A stretch of DNA of 64,000 bases, taken from the NCBI GenBank assembly GCA_022457155.1, contig JAJGOT010000117.1, positions 1,405,001 through 1,469,000 of the forward strand. The letters run 5' to 3'. Every line of letters starts with the position of its first letter. Positions within the stretch are counted from its first letter, which is position 1. Shown here one piece after another: positions 45,101 to 54,886 of this stretch. The notes under the pieces were generated by a model. That model was not told the DNA's origin. It did not search any database and was given only the letters and a program-made list of their open reading frames with translations. The stretch is from Cladopsammia gracilis (taxonomy: Eukaryota > Cnidaria > Anthozoa > Scleractinia > Dendrophylliidae). A program made the translations under genes and the position numbers.

Positions 45101-46646
45101 GCACAGGTAGCACGTCCCTGAACCCCTTATAACACTCGCATTTGTATGAGCCCATTGTGTTGATGCAGTGTGCATGTGAATGACAGAATCCCCTTCCAGT
45201 TTTACACTCGTCGATGTCAGTGCATTTGATTCCGTTCCCGAGGAATCCTTTCTTGCAGACGCATTCTAAATGAGCACCATCTTTACCTACTTCACCCTGC
45301 TCGCTGCACTTATCTGAAGTTATGTTAAACGAACAGTTTGAAATTTTTTGCGTTTTCAGGAGAAATACTTTACTCTCACAAAAGCAATTTCCGCCAAATT
45401 TTCTACACTGCCTTGACTTGTTATATGATTGACAGGTGTCATCGCATGACAACCCTGTCCAGTTCTTGGAACATGAACAGTTTGTCACGTTACACGAGGC
45501 ATCTTCAGTGCAGTCTGCGCATGTACAAACAAACGATTGTAAGTTAGCCGAGAACACGTTTTGCCCAGAAATGTCACGTGGGGCTTGACAGATAGCTCCC
45601 TTGAACAACACTTGTGGATTCCTTGACAACCACCTCGAAACCCAACTCAAATGACAATCGCAGTTTAATGGATTATTTTTAAGGTGGACCGTGGTAATTT
45701 TTTGAAGTCCATAGAAAGCGCCGTTTTGAATCCCGGAAATATTGCAGTCATTTACATTCATTTCGTTCAAGCTTTTTAGGCCGATCAAAGCATTCGATTC
45801 AATGTAAGACACTGGATTTTTGCTGATGTCAAAAAGATTTAAAAACCGCAGATCCCCGATGCTTTCTTTGGGAATTCTGCCCAGTTGGTTGTCTCTGAGC
45901 ACCAGTTCCTTCACCAGCGGCGCGCAACTGAATACAGTTTCGTCGATTCCTTGTATCTGATTCGAAGCGAGCTCTAGTCTCGTTAGAGACATCAGATTTC
46001 CCATTGCGCCGCCATCTATTCTTTTCAGTTTATTTGAACTTAACAAAAGCGTTTTCAAGTAATCTAACTCATCAAAGGCACCTTCCTCCAACAAGCTTAT
46101 GCTGTTGAAACGAAGATCTATGTACTCTATAGAAGGCAAAGAGAAGAATGTCCCTCGAGGAATCTTCTGGAGTTTGTTATAGTCCAAACGAAGACTCTTT
46201 AAAGACGTCAATCCTCGAAAGGTTTCTCCACTGATGTTTAGAAGCTCATTTCCTTGAAGTATAAGCTCGATAAGGAATTCCTGCTGAGAGAAAGCTCCTG
46301 TTTGTATCGTTTGCAGACCGTTATTATTCAGATACAGCGTGAAAAGATAGGTGTACTTTTGCAAGGAAGTTCTTTTCAACTCACGGACGTTCTGAGAGGT
46401 CATCCTCAAACTTCCAAGCCTTGGTGGCAGATTTTGTGGGATGCTTGTCATCTTCTCGCCTGTTTTGTGACGACAAAATGCCTCTATAAATACGGACATC
46501 GATCCGTTAAGTATTTGCCATACATTGCTACATTGTGAACAGCGTGGATCTGGACACGCATGTTGCTGAGGCTGACCTGTCGCCAGGCTTGAGAAGAACA
46601 CGGAGACACTTAAAAATACTCCGAGGCTCGAGTAGGCGATCTTCAT
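30191..46646 (-). CDS. RTK-C: LRR-EGF-FN3 receptor tyrosine kinase, complete
   Basis: Five exons, 46646-45020, 37850-37569, 36771-36445, 34441-34304 and 31029-30191. All GT-AG, all phase 1, summing to 3213 nt or about 1070 residues. Same architecture as RTK-B: signal peptide, LRRs with caps, Cys-rich, three EGF, FN3, membrane helix, kinase with GEGQFG, VAVK, HRDLAARN, DFG and WMAPEC. Frame and splice sites are intact, so it looks functional. Two oddities: introns are swollen by mobile DNA to a 16.5 kb span, and the last 19 or so residues come from a transposon (see 27735-30250), replacing the acidic tail seen in RTK-B. The orphan exon RTK-D lies 10 kb upstream on the same strand. Confidence 0.92.
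31411..31843. repeat. ATTATC/GTTATC hexanucleotide microsatellite
   Basis: About 430 bp of near-pure TTATCA hexamers with scattered ATTATC to GTTATC changes, edged by CAT triplets. RTK-B has only about 30 bp of CAT at the matching place. Long Asp-Asn or Met-Ile frames across it are artefacts of the repeat. Confidence 0.95.
32221..34247. mobile_element. 2.03 kb inverted-repeat DNA transposon
   Basis: Ends ATTTAGCAAAGACAACGCG (32221) and, on the reverse strand, ATTTAGCAAAGACAACGTG (34247), extending about 35 bp. The RTK-B intron has no such segment. Inside are a short ATG exon (32892-32934, MEGGNGSPESDGEK, with GTAAGC donor) and a SANT/Myb-like remnant (33598-33816). No transposase catalytic domain recognised, so probably non-autonomous or decayed. 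No clear target duplication. Confidence 0.75.
33598..33816 (+). pseudogene. SANT/Myb-like DNA-binding domain remnant
   Basis: Reads VWTEEKDSVILKEVAGVF, then GREMGIAW, an in-frame TAG, then GVASKFNSSPQF and ARAVRDQL before TGA. The WTxEED...RAVRDxL spacing is typical of Myb/SANT-like proteins carried by Harbinger-type and related eukaryotic transposons. The internal stop makes it broken. Assignment to a transposon family is inference. Confidence 0.5.
34304..34441 (-). CDS. RTK-C exon 4: glycine-rich loop of kinase
   Basis: TTAACCAG acceptor, then SSLHSFTSCAADNNDEWEIS, RDLLVV and IGEGQFGLVLEGTLMT, then GTTAGT donor. 138 bp, phase 1 at both ends. Carries the ATP-binding loop; same size as the RTK-B exon. 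Confidence 0.88.
34896..35061. repeat. Hairpin with 56-bp perfect arms
   Basis: 34896-34951 and 35006-35061 are exact reverse complements as read (ends AATAGACGATATTCG...). The loop pairs partly as well (ATGCGGG / CCCGCAT). Absent from RTK-B at the matching point (9326). Confidence 0.85.
35192..35570 (+). repeat. 99-101 bp minisatellite, about four copies
   Basis: Units start GTAAGCGGCCAGCTCC at 35196, 35295, 35396 and (diverged) 35495. Each contains CCGAGGGTGTC, itself doubled in three units, and GTGTCCGCTTATGGACATCA. A degenerate half-unit precedes at about 35112. Not in RTK-B. Confidence 0.85.
35571..36220. mobile_element. 650-bp inverted-repeat element
   Basis: Imperfect terminal repeats of about 60 bp: left CAGCTATTTCTATTAACG, right CAGCTATTTCAATAAACG on the other strand, continuing with GATGAAAGCTT. 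No coding capacity. Confidence 0.7.
36445..36771 (-). CDS. RTK-C exon 3: end of FN3, membrane helix, juxtamembrane
   Basis: TTGTTCAG acceptor, GAFSIFNTSIYSDEKMFATR, stalk, helix NTTVIAVALVVSIAVLAMI, basic MKRRKRQK, ending LLELG at a GTAAAA donor. One codon shorter than RTK-B in the juxtamembrane stretch (DPHPQFVPG against DAHRPPYVPG). Confidence 0.88.
36772..37568 (-). repeat. RTK-C intron 2 with hairpin and (CAT)n
   Basis: Contains a foldback at 37193-37331 and a CAT/CAC trinucleotide tract at about 37372-37489. The rest matches the edges of the RTK-B intron. No exon. Confidence 0.7.
37193..37331. repeat. 139-bp foldback with CTCGGGAAAC motifs
   Basis: Ends CACTTAATGACTG and CAGTCATTAAGTG. 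Inside, GTTTCCCTCG and CGGGAAAC pair along the arms, with ACTTCGT at the tip. Absent from RTK-B. Confidence 0.8.
37569..37850 (-). CDS. RTK-C exon 2: end of third EGF and first part of FN3
   Basis: ATATATAG acceptor, SYTCTCLPGYTGNGKTCF, then FN3 strands to TYLVRVG at a GTAAGT donor. 282 bp, phase 1 at both ends; differs from RTK-B at only a few residues. Confidence 0.88.
38371..38698. mobile_element. MITE with TTAA target duplication
   Basis: GGTGGCTC at 38371 and GAGCTACC at 38698 form short inverted ends, directly flanked by TTAA (38367-38370, 38699-38702). About 328 bp. A 61-residue reverse frame inside has no recognisable domain. Confidence 0.65.
38962..39353. mobile_element. GCGATC-rich inverted-repeat element
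   Basis: Ends GGTTTCCATATAATCGCAA and its complement near 39353. The interior is made of TTGCGATCC and GCGATCGCAAGG words in both orientations, so frames across it are repetitive and not coding. The right end CCAGGCTTAA resembles the end of 24379-24746, so the two may be related families. Confidence 0.7.
40001..40087. repeat. 87-bp hairpin
   Basis: ATACAAAACTGAATGCAAGG at the left end pairs with the right end; arms of about 38 bp with a short loop (AAAGGGCAGCCGTAAAAGG). Confidence 0.85.
40240..40345 (+). repeat. Short tandem repeat, 14-mer ATTCCCCTCAACAT and relatives
   Basis: Three to four copies of AACATATTCCCCTC pass into copies of CCTTAGTCCCCTCG. Related sequence lies at 28280-28320 inside the RTK-C insertion, together with a shared flank (GGGGCTGAAA...CAATAGC), so both are pieces of one repeat family. 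Confidence 0.65.
40977..41050 (+). repeat. tRNA-like SINE head
   Basis: AGCAGCTCAGTGGTGCTC resembles a pol III box A region and GGTTCGATTC is a canonical box B, about 35 bp apart. The cloverleaf does not close and no clean anticodon stem forms, so this is a tRNA-derived repeat and not a tRNA gene. Confidence 0.45.
42008..42108. repeat. 101-bp near-perfect hairpin
   Basis: AGATAAAATATGAGCGGGAG at the left end pairs with the right end; arms of about 48 bp around a tiny CG-rich tip (TCGCCTTCGGC). Absent from the RTK-B intron. Confidence 0.85.
43896..43967 (+). repeat. tRNA-like sequence, probably SINE
   Basis: GTCCCAGTAGCTCAGTGGTA starts a 72-nt tRNA-like stretch with a good D arm and a T-loop TTCAAAT. 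Mismatches occur in the acceptor, anticodon and T stems, and position 37 is T. The putative anticodon would be AGA (Ser) without the long variable arm of tRNA-Ser. It lies in a block of about 300 bp missing from the RTK-D flank, so I call it a retroposed repeat. Confidence 0.45.
45020..46646 (-). CDS. RTK-C exon 1: signal peptide, LRRs, Cys-rich, EGF modules
   Basis: Same start context and donor (CCAG|GTATGA) as RTK-B. Starts MKIAYSSLGVFLSVSVFFSS. 1627 nt; one residue is gained near CPDPRCS and two are lost at CNVTNC. Several changes are unique to C, including LIELILQGN in an LRR strand and NEMNVNDC, where B and D agree. LRR cap and cysteines are conserved. Confidence 0.92.
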
Positions 46647-46955
46647 TGGCAGTTACACAGAAGCACCAAAACCAAGACGAATGACCCTGTTAGGAATAAG
46701 ATGAATTTGCAACAACAACTGTTACAACCAAAACAATTAAAGCTACGGCTGGCCTGTGATGTACACAAATTGCATGGAATGATTTCTCTTCCTCTGATCC
46801 GCTTAAATTAATGAAACAGAAAACCGTAATGTGCTAAACTTAATTGAGCTTGATGACTGATTGACAATTTGTTCACTTAAAGCTCAAAGTTGACAATTTG
46901 GTGGTCGATTTCAAGCATATAATTAAAAGAGCGGAACTTTTTCATTTAATTTGGG

Positions 46956-46963
46956 TATTTATA
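46956..46963 (-). promoter_or_regulatory. Candidate TATA box of RTK-C
   Basis: Reverse-strand TATAAATA 310 bp from the ATG, the same spacing as in RTK-B and RTK-D. No experimental start site is implied. Confidence 0.5.
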
Positions 46964-47324
46964 ACGTTTTATTTCTTCGTTATTTTTTCCTTATATTAAA
47001 ATAAGGACCCCCAAGTGAAGTACAAGAGAATAATTCTGAATCTCAATCTTCAATTGTAGTTGCAAATGAGCTAAGCGTGCAAGAATACGCAAGTCTCTTT
47101 AACCAGCTGCTCAACGTAGGTGAACCCTATTTTCGAAAATGGTAATTGCCCTGCTCGTATATGGATCGAAGTTTATTATCCAACGCAAACAGAAGCGAAG
47201 ATTAACGATAAATGAATTTTCCATTTGTCATGGGCCTATTTACCCTGACAGCTTCAATTAACGGCTTTTGAGAACTCACTTTGTATTGCGGTGAAAACAG
47301 TAAATATGACGAGCAGGTGGATAG

Positions 47325-49397
47325 CAGGAGCCATAATCGGGGACGGAGACCGTAACAACAAGTCATTTCTTTAGAGCTGCCTGTCCCCTTGTAAAGGACA
47401 ATTTGGTCTATTTTAGCAGAAATTTCGCCATCGCTTGTGATGACACGCGCGTGTGTCTGCGCGGACGTCGCGTTTAAAAAATTCAAAACAGTGGCGGCCG
47501 AAATTTGTACTTTTAGGTTGGATTTTTCTTCTTAGTGAGCGCTTTTATAGATTAAGACTCGCACAGAGAACACGAAACAATCAATACTAGTTAAGGGAAA
47601 GTTTGAGTCAAGACATATCACATGACCCGCACAAAAAGACCGAAAGGCGCCAAAATTGTGTCGCTTAAATAAGCGAAAGTGTAAAAGTTGAAAAGTCTTA
47701 TTAGTGAGCTGCGATTTTCAGCTAATTCTTGCAGTCATTTCAAGCACAATTGATCCAGTAAACTGTCTTAAACTGTTAAAGCTATTTTGTCACGCTGGAT
47801 TGTTGAAAAAGTCTAACAATGGACTGACCTGAACTGTTTGAGAAAATTTATAATTCAACTGACGATGTTCTGGCTTATTTGTTTGCGGTGTTCATACGGC
47901 TGAGATGAAGAAATGGTTCAGTTTGCAGCTTGAAAACAACTGATGCATACATCACGACTTTCTACATGGAAATGGAATTGCTCTTTTTTGTGTGCAGCAG
48001 TATATAAACAGCTAAATTCAGTTAAGTTTTTTAAAAAGCTGTTAAAACAATTCTTCAATTAAGCTTATTCTTGACTTTCCATGCGAAACCGGGGTGAATT
48101 CAAGGTTTGAATTTTCATCGAGTTTAACAGTTTGTATTAAAAACATACAGCTTGTTAGGACTGGCCTGTCACCTTAAAATAAGGTAAAGATATTATTTCA
48201 ATGTTGCCATTATTATTTTATTGGTTCAAAATATTTTTCTTCGCTTGTTCACCTGTAAAACGAGAAAGCGCAGTTTTGGCAACGATGCACCGCATTTTGA
48301 ATGTGTTCAGATTCATTTGTTTTCGTTATATTTAATAGCCATATCAGTTTTGATTTGTGGCTAGATTGGTGTTAATTGTAGAAGTTTATAACACAAACTA
48401 GTTGGTTGGATTACGATAAAGATCGATTTGTAGCTAGGAAAATGAGTCTCTCAGTAAGTCTTGGGAAAATCAGCAGTTACATAAACTTGAAATACATCTT
48501 CGCGTAAGCTTTCTTTGGATTCATGATCGTTTCACTTAACGTTACTGAACATTAGTTTACTTTTTCAGCGGCCAATTCAATAGTAAGAATCCTGAAAATC
48601 ATCTTCAATTTTCCTAAAGAGGTGAAGAATGATTACAAGCTTTCTATTTGCTTCAATAGTCAACTTACTGTCAGGGATATATCAGAATGTATTATTCATA
48701 GGCCATGTCTTCTTCTTCTCAAATAAATAAACGCTAGCAAGTAGTAATGGCAAAAAATTAGTTTATGCGTGTTTCCGTGGATTTTAGCGAACTTGCGCCG
48801 GTTGGTGGAAGCGGCCACGTAGAGAAAATTTCTTATGATAGAAAAACTGCTTGAAAAGAGTGACTTCAAACCAGCATGTTCCGGGACTGGCGAGCAACTT
48901 CCATTCGAAGTATTTTAGGGCATTTTTGGCTTGAATTAGGGGAAAATCGTGAAATGGGTCAGTTATTAGTGTTTTCATTTGCGGAAAAATAATTTAAGCC
49001 TAGCCAAATGACGGAAGAGTATTCTGGCGGATGTCTCTTAGCCAAGTAAACAAGTATAAAACTGAAACGCCATCAAATTTTCGATAATCTGCACGTTCTG
49101 TTAAAGAAAGTTAATTATGATTAATCTGACACCAGTGTCTATTCTGTTGAGTCCTGTACGGTAAATAAAAACTATTTTTGTCGTTTCAGTAAACTTCTAC
49201 TAAGCGTCGACGTAAAAACTTCATTTGCCATCAACAAGCCCGAAAGGCTTTTATTTTCTATATAAGGTAGTATGTGCGCGCGCTCTCATTGCGTCAAGGG
49301 TGGCGCAATTTCTGCTAAAACTGATAACCCAACACGTCCTTAACATGGGTTTGCGTGGGCCCCACGCTTACGGTCTCCGTCCCCGATTATGGCTCCT
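47325..49397. mobile_element. 2.07 kb inverted-repeat element upstream of RTK-C
   Basis: Terminal inverted repeats of about 30 bp (AGGAGCCATAATCGGGGACG on one end, its complement at the other), flanked by GTGGATAG on both sides. RTK-B has the empty site near 17711 (GTGGATAAC). Frames of 94 and 64 residues inside show no transposase motif. A near-identical copy lies at 58911-60992. Probably a non-autonomous DNA transposon. Confidence 0.8.
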
Positions 49398-50632
49398 GTG
49401 GATAGTCATTTTAACTTTTATAAGTGCACGTGAACGAAGAATATCTCAATGCACGTACTACAAACTTATCTTTTTTGGTTCTGGTCATGAATATTGTGAG
49501 AATCATGTACGATGGAGGCTACATTAAATAGCAGGTTTAGAGATTTTATCACGTAGAAATAGTTTCCGTAATTCATTGCATTCGAATAATGAACATGAAT
49601 TTGATATACGGATGTCTCAATGTACAGAATGAGCAAAATCTAAAAAGAAAAGGCTTTTCTTTGCTATATTGTTAACCTTTTATCATAAATTGCCAAATCG
49701 ATAACTGAAAAAAAACTTAATACAGATAAATCAATGTTTTTAGTTTTTTTCATGCCAAATAGGCTCAATGCTTTCAGTTTGTGCGTCATTTAAGCACATC
49801 CGGCGGCGTCAAAAATGTTTCCTTCACTGCTGAATTATTGAAGCAAAAATGTACTTTTTCCGTTTTCTTGCTTTTTAATTTCTTCACGTATTACCAAATA
49901 ATTAAATTCTCACTAAAATCCGAAGTATTTTATTTTTAGTCAAGTTAAACTTACCTTTATCGTGCGTCCAATAAGGTAACGCTTTCAATTTTTTCTCTGA
50001 ACTAACAGCCCTAATTGAAAAGCCATTACTGAATTGACAACTTCGAGGCAACAATTTTCCTCAAATATTTCTGCAATATTGGATTAATATTAAAGCTGTG
50101 AGGCATCATTTTTTATTTACATAACGGTAAGGCTACAACTTGACGACAACATTGACTTTTATTGATTTTAACGAATTTCTAAAACTCTTCTAGAAAAGCT
50201 CGTGGGGATCAGCTGGCCGCTTTCAAGCACCGGTAAATCAACTCCTGGCTTGTTCTAAGCGCGATTAAGTTAACCCAGGGATAGCGTCAATTTTGATTCC
50301 AGTTGAACAATTCATCAATGGATATTTGAGTTTCCAAATTATTTTTGCCCTTTAGTCTCGACTTTTACTTGTCTTCGAATGTATTTTGAGTTTTAATCCC
50401 GACCCTAGGTATTAAAGATGTTATAAAATGGAGTAAAACATACCTACATTATCTATTTTTCCTTTGTTTACTTTCAAACAAATTTTTTAAAAACATTCAA
50501 TTTGGTTAGTAGCCTTCCCGAGAGCGCGGGAGGTGCGGTAGTCGCTTGAAGACGTGGGGCGCATTTCGCTCGCGTCTCGCGCTTTTAAAGAAAATAACTG
50601 CTTAGCAGACTATTTGGACTCCGCTGATCTTA

Positions 50633-51053
50633 GACTTGCCACAAGTCGACCTCACGAGTTTCACAGTAAAGCAAGCGAAAGCGAGCTTTTGAGGCCGCGA
50701 AGCGGCCGAGCGAGCGACGAAGTCGCGAGAGGTCGACTTGTCTCGCTTGATGGGTTTTCATTTGCGTTTCGCGCCAAAAATGGGGAGTGGCGTGACTTGT
50801 CAATGTCATCGATTATTGTTTCGAAACCGAAACAAAAAAAAACCGTTACCGCAAGTCACGTTTCATTGCGTCTAATACCTTGTGATTGACAGTTCTGTCC
50901 CCAAGGGCTACTCTCGGCTACTCTGATTGGTCTAAGCGCAGCGACCCGTTTTTGGGTCGCTAAAAATGGCGCCGATCAAGTGTGAAAAGTCCTTCGTCCG
51001 GCGGGCTATAAATATAAGACGAAGGACTTTATTGAAAGTCTACGCTGACCTAA
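50633..51053. mobile_element. 420-bp insertion, partly palindromic
   Basis: Absent from unit 1, where GACTCCGCTTACCTAAAACG is continuous. Flanks CGCTGATCTTA and CGCTGACCTAA suggest an 11-bp imperfect target duplication. Internal inverted copies of CAAGTCGACCTC and blocks such as GAGGCCGCGAAGCGGCC. Confidence 0.55.
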
Positions 51054-52739
51054 AACGAGGAAGCTTTGGTCTAGACTTAAAATCCCGGATGTATTGACAT
51101 TACTCATCTATAAAGGAAAGCGGTAGCAAACATTAAACGCCAGTTAATCTTGATTCAACAGAGCTCATATGGGAGAATACAGAAGTGTTTTTAGTCATAG
51201 CTACAGAAAACAAACACGAAAAAAAAGGAATGTTTTCTTCTTTTCTAAATTAATAACCTCAAAGAACTTTCCAGGGTTTTATACTTTTCAAATTGTACAC
51301 TGTATTTTACTGACTATTTTCTAAGTGACACTTATGTATTCCGACGGAACTTTGCTCTATTTTCCGATTGGATTTTCGATTAATCCCCTATATTACTTTT
51401 TAAAATTCAATACATGTCGTATTTTTAATCAGTCAACATTAGAAAACAACTCACTTGAAACACCCTCTCCGATTATCCGCAAAAGAGGATCGTGTTTTGT
51501 ATGAGTTTATACTTAGAACACAAAAATTTTAAATGGATTATTTTCTAAACAAAACGGAAAACATTTTGACCATGTTTTTATGGAGTCAATTAGAATCGTT
51601 TAATGGAGGAATTCCAAACAGCTTTGGAACAATAATGTCTCGCAATCTTCTTCTCAAAGCTAATGTGGGCTACTTCGCGGGAATATCTACCGATAGGTGC
51701 CCGAGGCATGTTACATTCATTTTCTTGGAAACTAACAGAAGGAAGTTCCGAAACGAAAACAATCTATCGTCGACATTATTTATGTACAAATGAAAATCTA
51801 TATTTTTACTCTTCGCAACGAACGACACTGCACGTTAAGCGAATTTAATTAGACCACGTCTGGCGACTGAACCCTAAGATTACTGAAAAATTTTAGTGAC
51901 TAACCTTGTAACAGCTCTCCGTTCGAATGTTTCAGTTCAATGCTCGAAAAGAAATTCCACGTCTGCTTCCATGCACTGATCCCATATTTTTGCGATTTCT
52001 GCAGACTGAGCATGCTACAACACATGCAGCGTTTGATTCGAAGCTTTACTGAATGAACGAAAGTCAAAGTAATCTCGCTATATCTGATAACGCAACCTTG
52101 GGCAAACTAAATCTAGAAACGTTTTCAAGATCCACATGAATCGTCCAACGTGACCACTTTCAACCAATAGCCACAAAGGTTATTACGATCGGAATTATTC
52201 TTAATGATCCGAGCTGTCAATATAATGTCGCATTTCGTATTAAGTGTCTCTAATAAAGTACCAAGTTCAGTAGCTCAATTAATGCGTCACCTGAACAAGT
52301 TTCAAGCCCATCATTGAACCAACTAATAGCAATTATACATTGCTTAACATTACAGTTACAACCTGGAAGTTATTCGAGACATTTTTTACAAATTAAAATA
52401 CGACAGTGTTTTATTACAATTTGTGGGAGCTCCGTTTATTTAAATTTGAGGTACGCATGCTATTAACAATTGCGACAAGTGTTATTAGAGCGGTTTTCAA
52501 TTGAGTATCGGAAATAATTTCGCTATTACTTTGGTTTTGCATTTCTACGCTTTGTGATTGGCCAAAAGGTCTCACGCCACTTTATCAACAGATCAGAAGT
52601 AAAACCAAAACCAATCGTGACTTGCCTGCACGTGTTTTCCCGCGCTTGGCGCCCGCTTCTCTGTATTTGCTTCGCGTTCTGATTGGTTCATTTATGATTT
52701 CGGGCCAGAGTGATTACTTTGCTTTTAGTTTTAGTAGTC

Positions 52740-53002
52740 CAGTGGCGGATCCAGGGGGAGGGTCGGGGGGTCCGGACCCCCTATCAGACCTGTGTGTCCC
52801 ATGTGGTTCATAAAAATAATAGAATAAAATTGTTTTATACGTAGTTGTTTCACCTCCACCAATTGACTGATTGTCATGTTTTTGACTTAACAAACGCTTT
52901 TCGACTCTCAGGAATGCAGGAAATGGCGTTTTTTGAGGGTAAAATCGCAACCGGGACCCCCCCCCCCCCCCCCCCTTTCAGAAATTCCTGGATTCGCCCC
53001 TG
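52740..53002. mobile_element. hAT-like MITE
   Basis: CAGTGGCGGATCCAGG at the left end and CCTGGATTCGCCCCTG at the right are inverted repeats. Long G- and C-runs lie near the ends. The unit 1 copy (near 20916) reads straight through TTTTAGTACAATC, proving a later insertion. Same family as 9927-10112. Confidence 0.8.
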
Positions 53003-53302
53003 AGTACAATCAACTGACTCAACCCGACACCTGCTTTTTAATTTTAACGACAGGCATTATAAGAAGCGACCTTATTACAAAACACGATATTACAAACCTT
53101 CACCTGCGTTTATTTCAATAAATTATAAAGGGTAGTTATCCAGCGTCCTCCGCAGGTAAACCTTTTAGGCAAGAGAAAAGAGGTAAGGTTTTAGCTTTTA
53201 ATGTCGTCAAGAAGATTTTTAGATTGTAGACTGTTGTGGCTTACTTCTTTTTCTTTCCAAGACTTCTTATCGTATGTTAATCTGAGCTGTGACGTTTTAT
53301 GC

Positions 53303-53345
<43 letters not shown>

Positions 53346-53346
53346 T

Positions 53347-53396
<50 letters not shown>

Positions 53397-53445
53397 GAGA
53401 GCCAAATATTTTCCCGTCCGGCCCGACCTAACTCAGTCAATAAGT
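53303..53445. repeat. 143-bp foldback
   Basis: Ends ACTTATTGACTGAGT and its complement; arms pair through GGCCGGACGGGAAAATATTT and GGTCATGGCG to the tip CGAGCGCAGCGAGG. Fuller than its copy at 21230-21330. Confidence 0.8.
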
Positions 53446-53596
53446 ATTCAGTATAATATGACTAGAAAGTACAAGAATAGTCGTGCAGTGCGAGGTCACT
53501 TGAACTCGAGCGGGACCGGACGGCTTTTTCCGGACCGGCTCACGTCAACCCGTAGGATTGCGTCAGCGGGGTCGTACGGTTATATTATAGATCTAG

Positions 53597-54110
53597 TTAT
53601 CTCTTAGTGACAAGAACCCTTAAAGGCCTGGGCTCTAGAACAACAGAAGCTGTTCCAAGCATGACGGGAAGATCACATCCAGATGGGCCACTGAACTCAA
53701 ACTCACTAACAAGACGAGAAAAGAACAAAAACAATTCTGTCATAGCCAAAGATTGGCCCAGACACGCTCGAGAACCACAACCGAACGGCAGATAGCTCAA
53801 AGAGTTCGAAGGTAGTGATAGAGAAATCAGCTTTCCTTCGGCATCAATAAATCTCTCCGGTCTGAACTCGTAAGGATTTCCCCACTCTCGTGCATCGCGG
53901 TGAATGGCCCAAAAATTGAAAATAACTGAACAATCTTTTGGCACGGTGTAACCCTGAAGGGTGGTGCTTGTGACAGCTTTATGTGGGATGCTCAACGGAA
54001 TAGGTGACGCAAGACGTAGAGTCGCGTGCATTACCGCTTCCAAATATGGTAAGCGCGATCTGTCACTCAATCTGGGGTGATGATTCCTGCCAATGACGTC
54101 ATCCAATTCG
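53597..54110 (-). pseudogene. Cytochrome P450 C-terminal remnant
   Basis: About 170 residues collinear with the C-terminal half of the P450 at 22335: ELDDVIGRNHH, FRPERF, haem loop FGCGSRACLG, ending TKR and a stop. The I-helix and everything before it are missing; homology breaks at 54110. The ExxR motif reads ATLR in place of ETLR, so a residue essential for the P450 fold is changed. Clearly dead. It marks the end of unit 2. Confidence 0.9.
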
Positions 54111-54229
54111 ACCCAAAGGGACAATAGAAAACCAAGCATTGTTACTTTCGTACTTTCGCAATGGCTTCAAGTAAAAAGCTTTATCTAGAGATCCTTCAGG
54201 ACATCGCTCAATATAAGTCTTGACAATTC

Positions 54230-54886
54230 TTACAACACATCTCTCATGACATTCAACTTTAGCAATTCAAAATACTTTTGTAAGCTACTAATTAATTCGT
54301 GCAACGTTTTACCCGGATAACGAGCTCCATCTTCTTTTCGAACTTCTCCAATGAATTGACTGAGGACCTCATTTAATCTTCCTCTGCCATTGTATCTAGG
54401 TCTGAATACACCAACAATATATCTCCGACAATAGATGTCTCCTTTCTGGGCCTCTTCTCCACAGCGCCCACCTTTCATACAGACGAAAAACCCACATGGC
54501 TTTTTCTTTCTCCGCGTTTATTTCAAATCGACTTTCTTCATCCTCGCCGCAGTTCACTGCCAATACAAATAAATCGAGATAAGAATTGAGCGAAAAGCAA
54601 AAGAATGGCATACAAAAAGATGTTCCGAACTGTTACCTTTTGCAGTTGGAAAGCGCCTTCCCATCACCAAATTAGGCCCGCCAACCTCAAACATGTCGGT
54701 GATATCGATAGCGTCGTCTTCACAACTCTTCTGCTCAAACATATCAAGACTCTGGGAAAGAATTTCATCGAGTCCATCGTCTAAAACTACCTCTTCTTTT
54801 TCGCATTCATCCACCGCCTGCGACAACAAATCGTCTAAACCATCGCTCATCATCTCGAATGAACGTTTTTCCAAATAACTGGACAT
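54230..54886 (-). pseudogene. Crypton-like tyrosine recombinase fragment (N-terminal part)
   Basis: Two exons: 54886-54637 (MSSYLEKRSFEMMSDGLDD, acidic, ending FPTAK at a GTAACA donor) and 54556 to 54230 after a TTGGCAG acceptor, phase 1. The second exon reads DEESRFEINAEKEKAMWVF, then shifts frame near 54470 and continues LNEVLSQFIGEVRKEDGARY and PGKTLHELISSLQKYFE to a stop. The EVRKxDGxxYPxxTL...LQxYFE pattern matches the core-binding part of Crypton/QRICH1/ZMYM2-type proteins. The catalytic part is absent. The family call is by recognition, not search. Confidence 0.5.

Larger units (their letters stand above)
49398..53596. other. Upstream region of RTK-C, collinear with unit 1
   Basis: Matches about 17711-21502 of unit 1, with unit-specific gains: about 50633-51053 (a GC-rich, partly palindromic insertion with GGTCGACTTG arms and imperfect CGCTGAYCT flanks) and the hAT-like element 52740-53002. 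Frames such as 51533-51793 are disrupted in the unit 1 copy. No gene supported. Confidence 0.6.

Noticed and set aside
47202..47486. 94-residue reverse frame conserved in two places (also 58788-59072)
   Set aside because: It straddles the end of the duplicated 2 kb element, so identity reflects recent duplication. No domain, and the unit 1 site lacks it.
51533..51793. 86-residue frame upstream of RTK-C
   Set aside because: The collinear unit 1 sequence near 19750-20060 carries indels that break it, so it shows no constraint.
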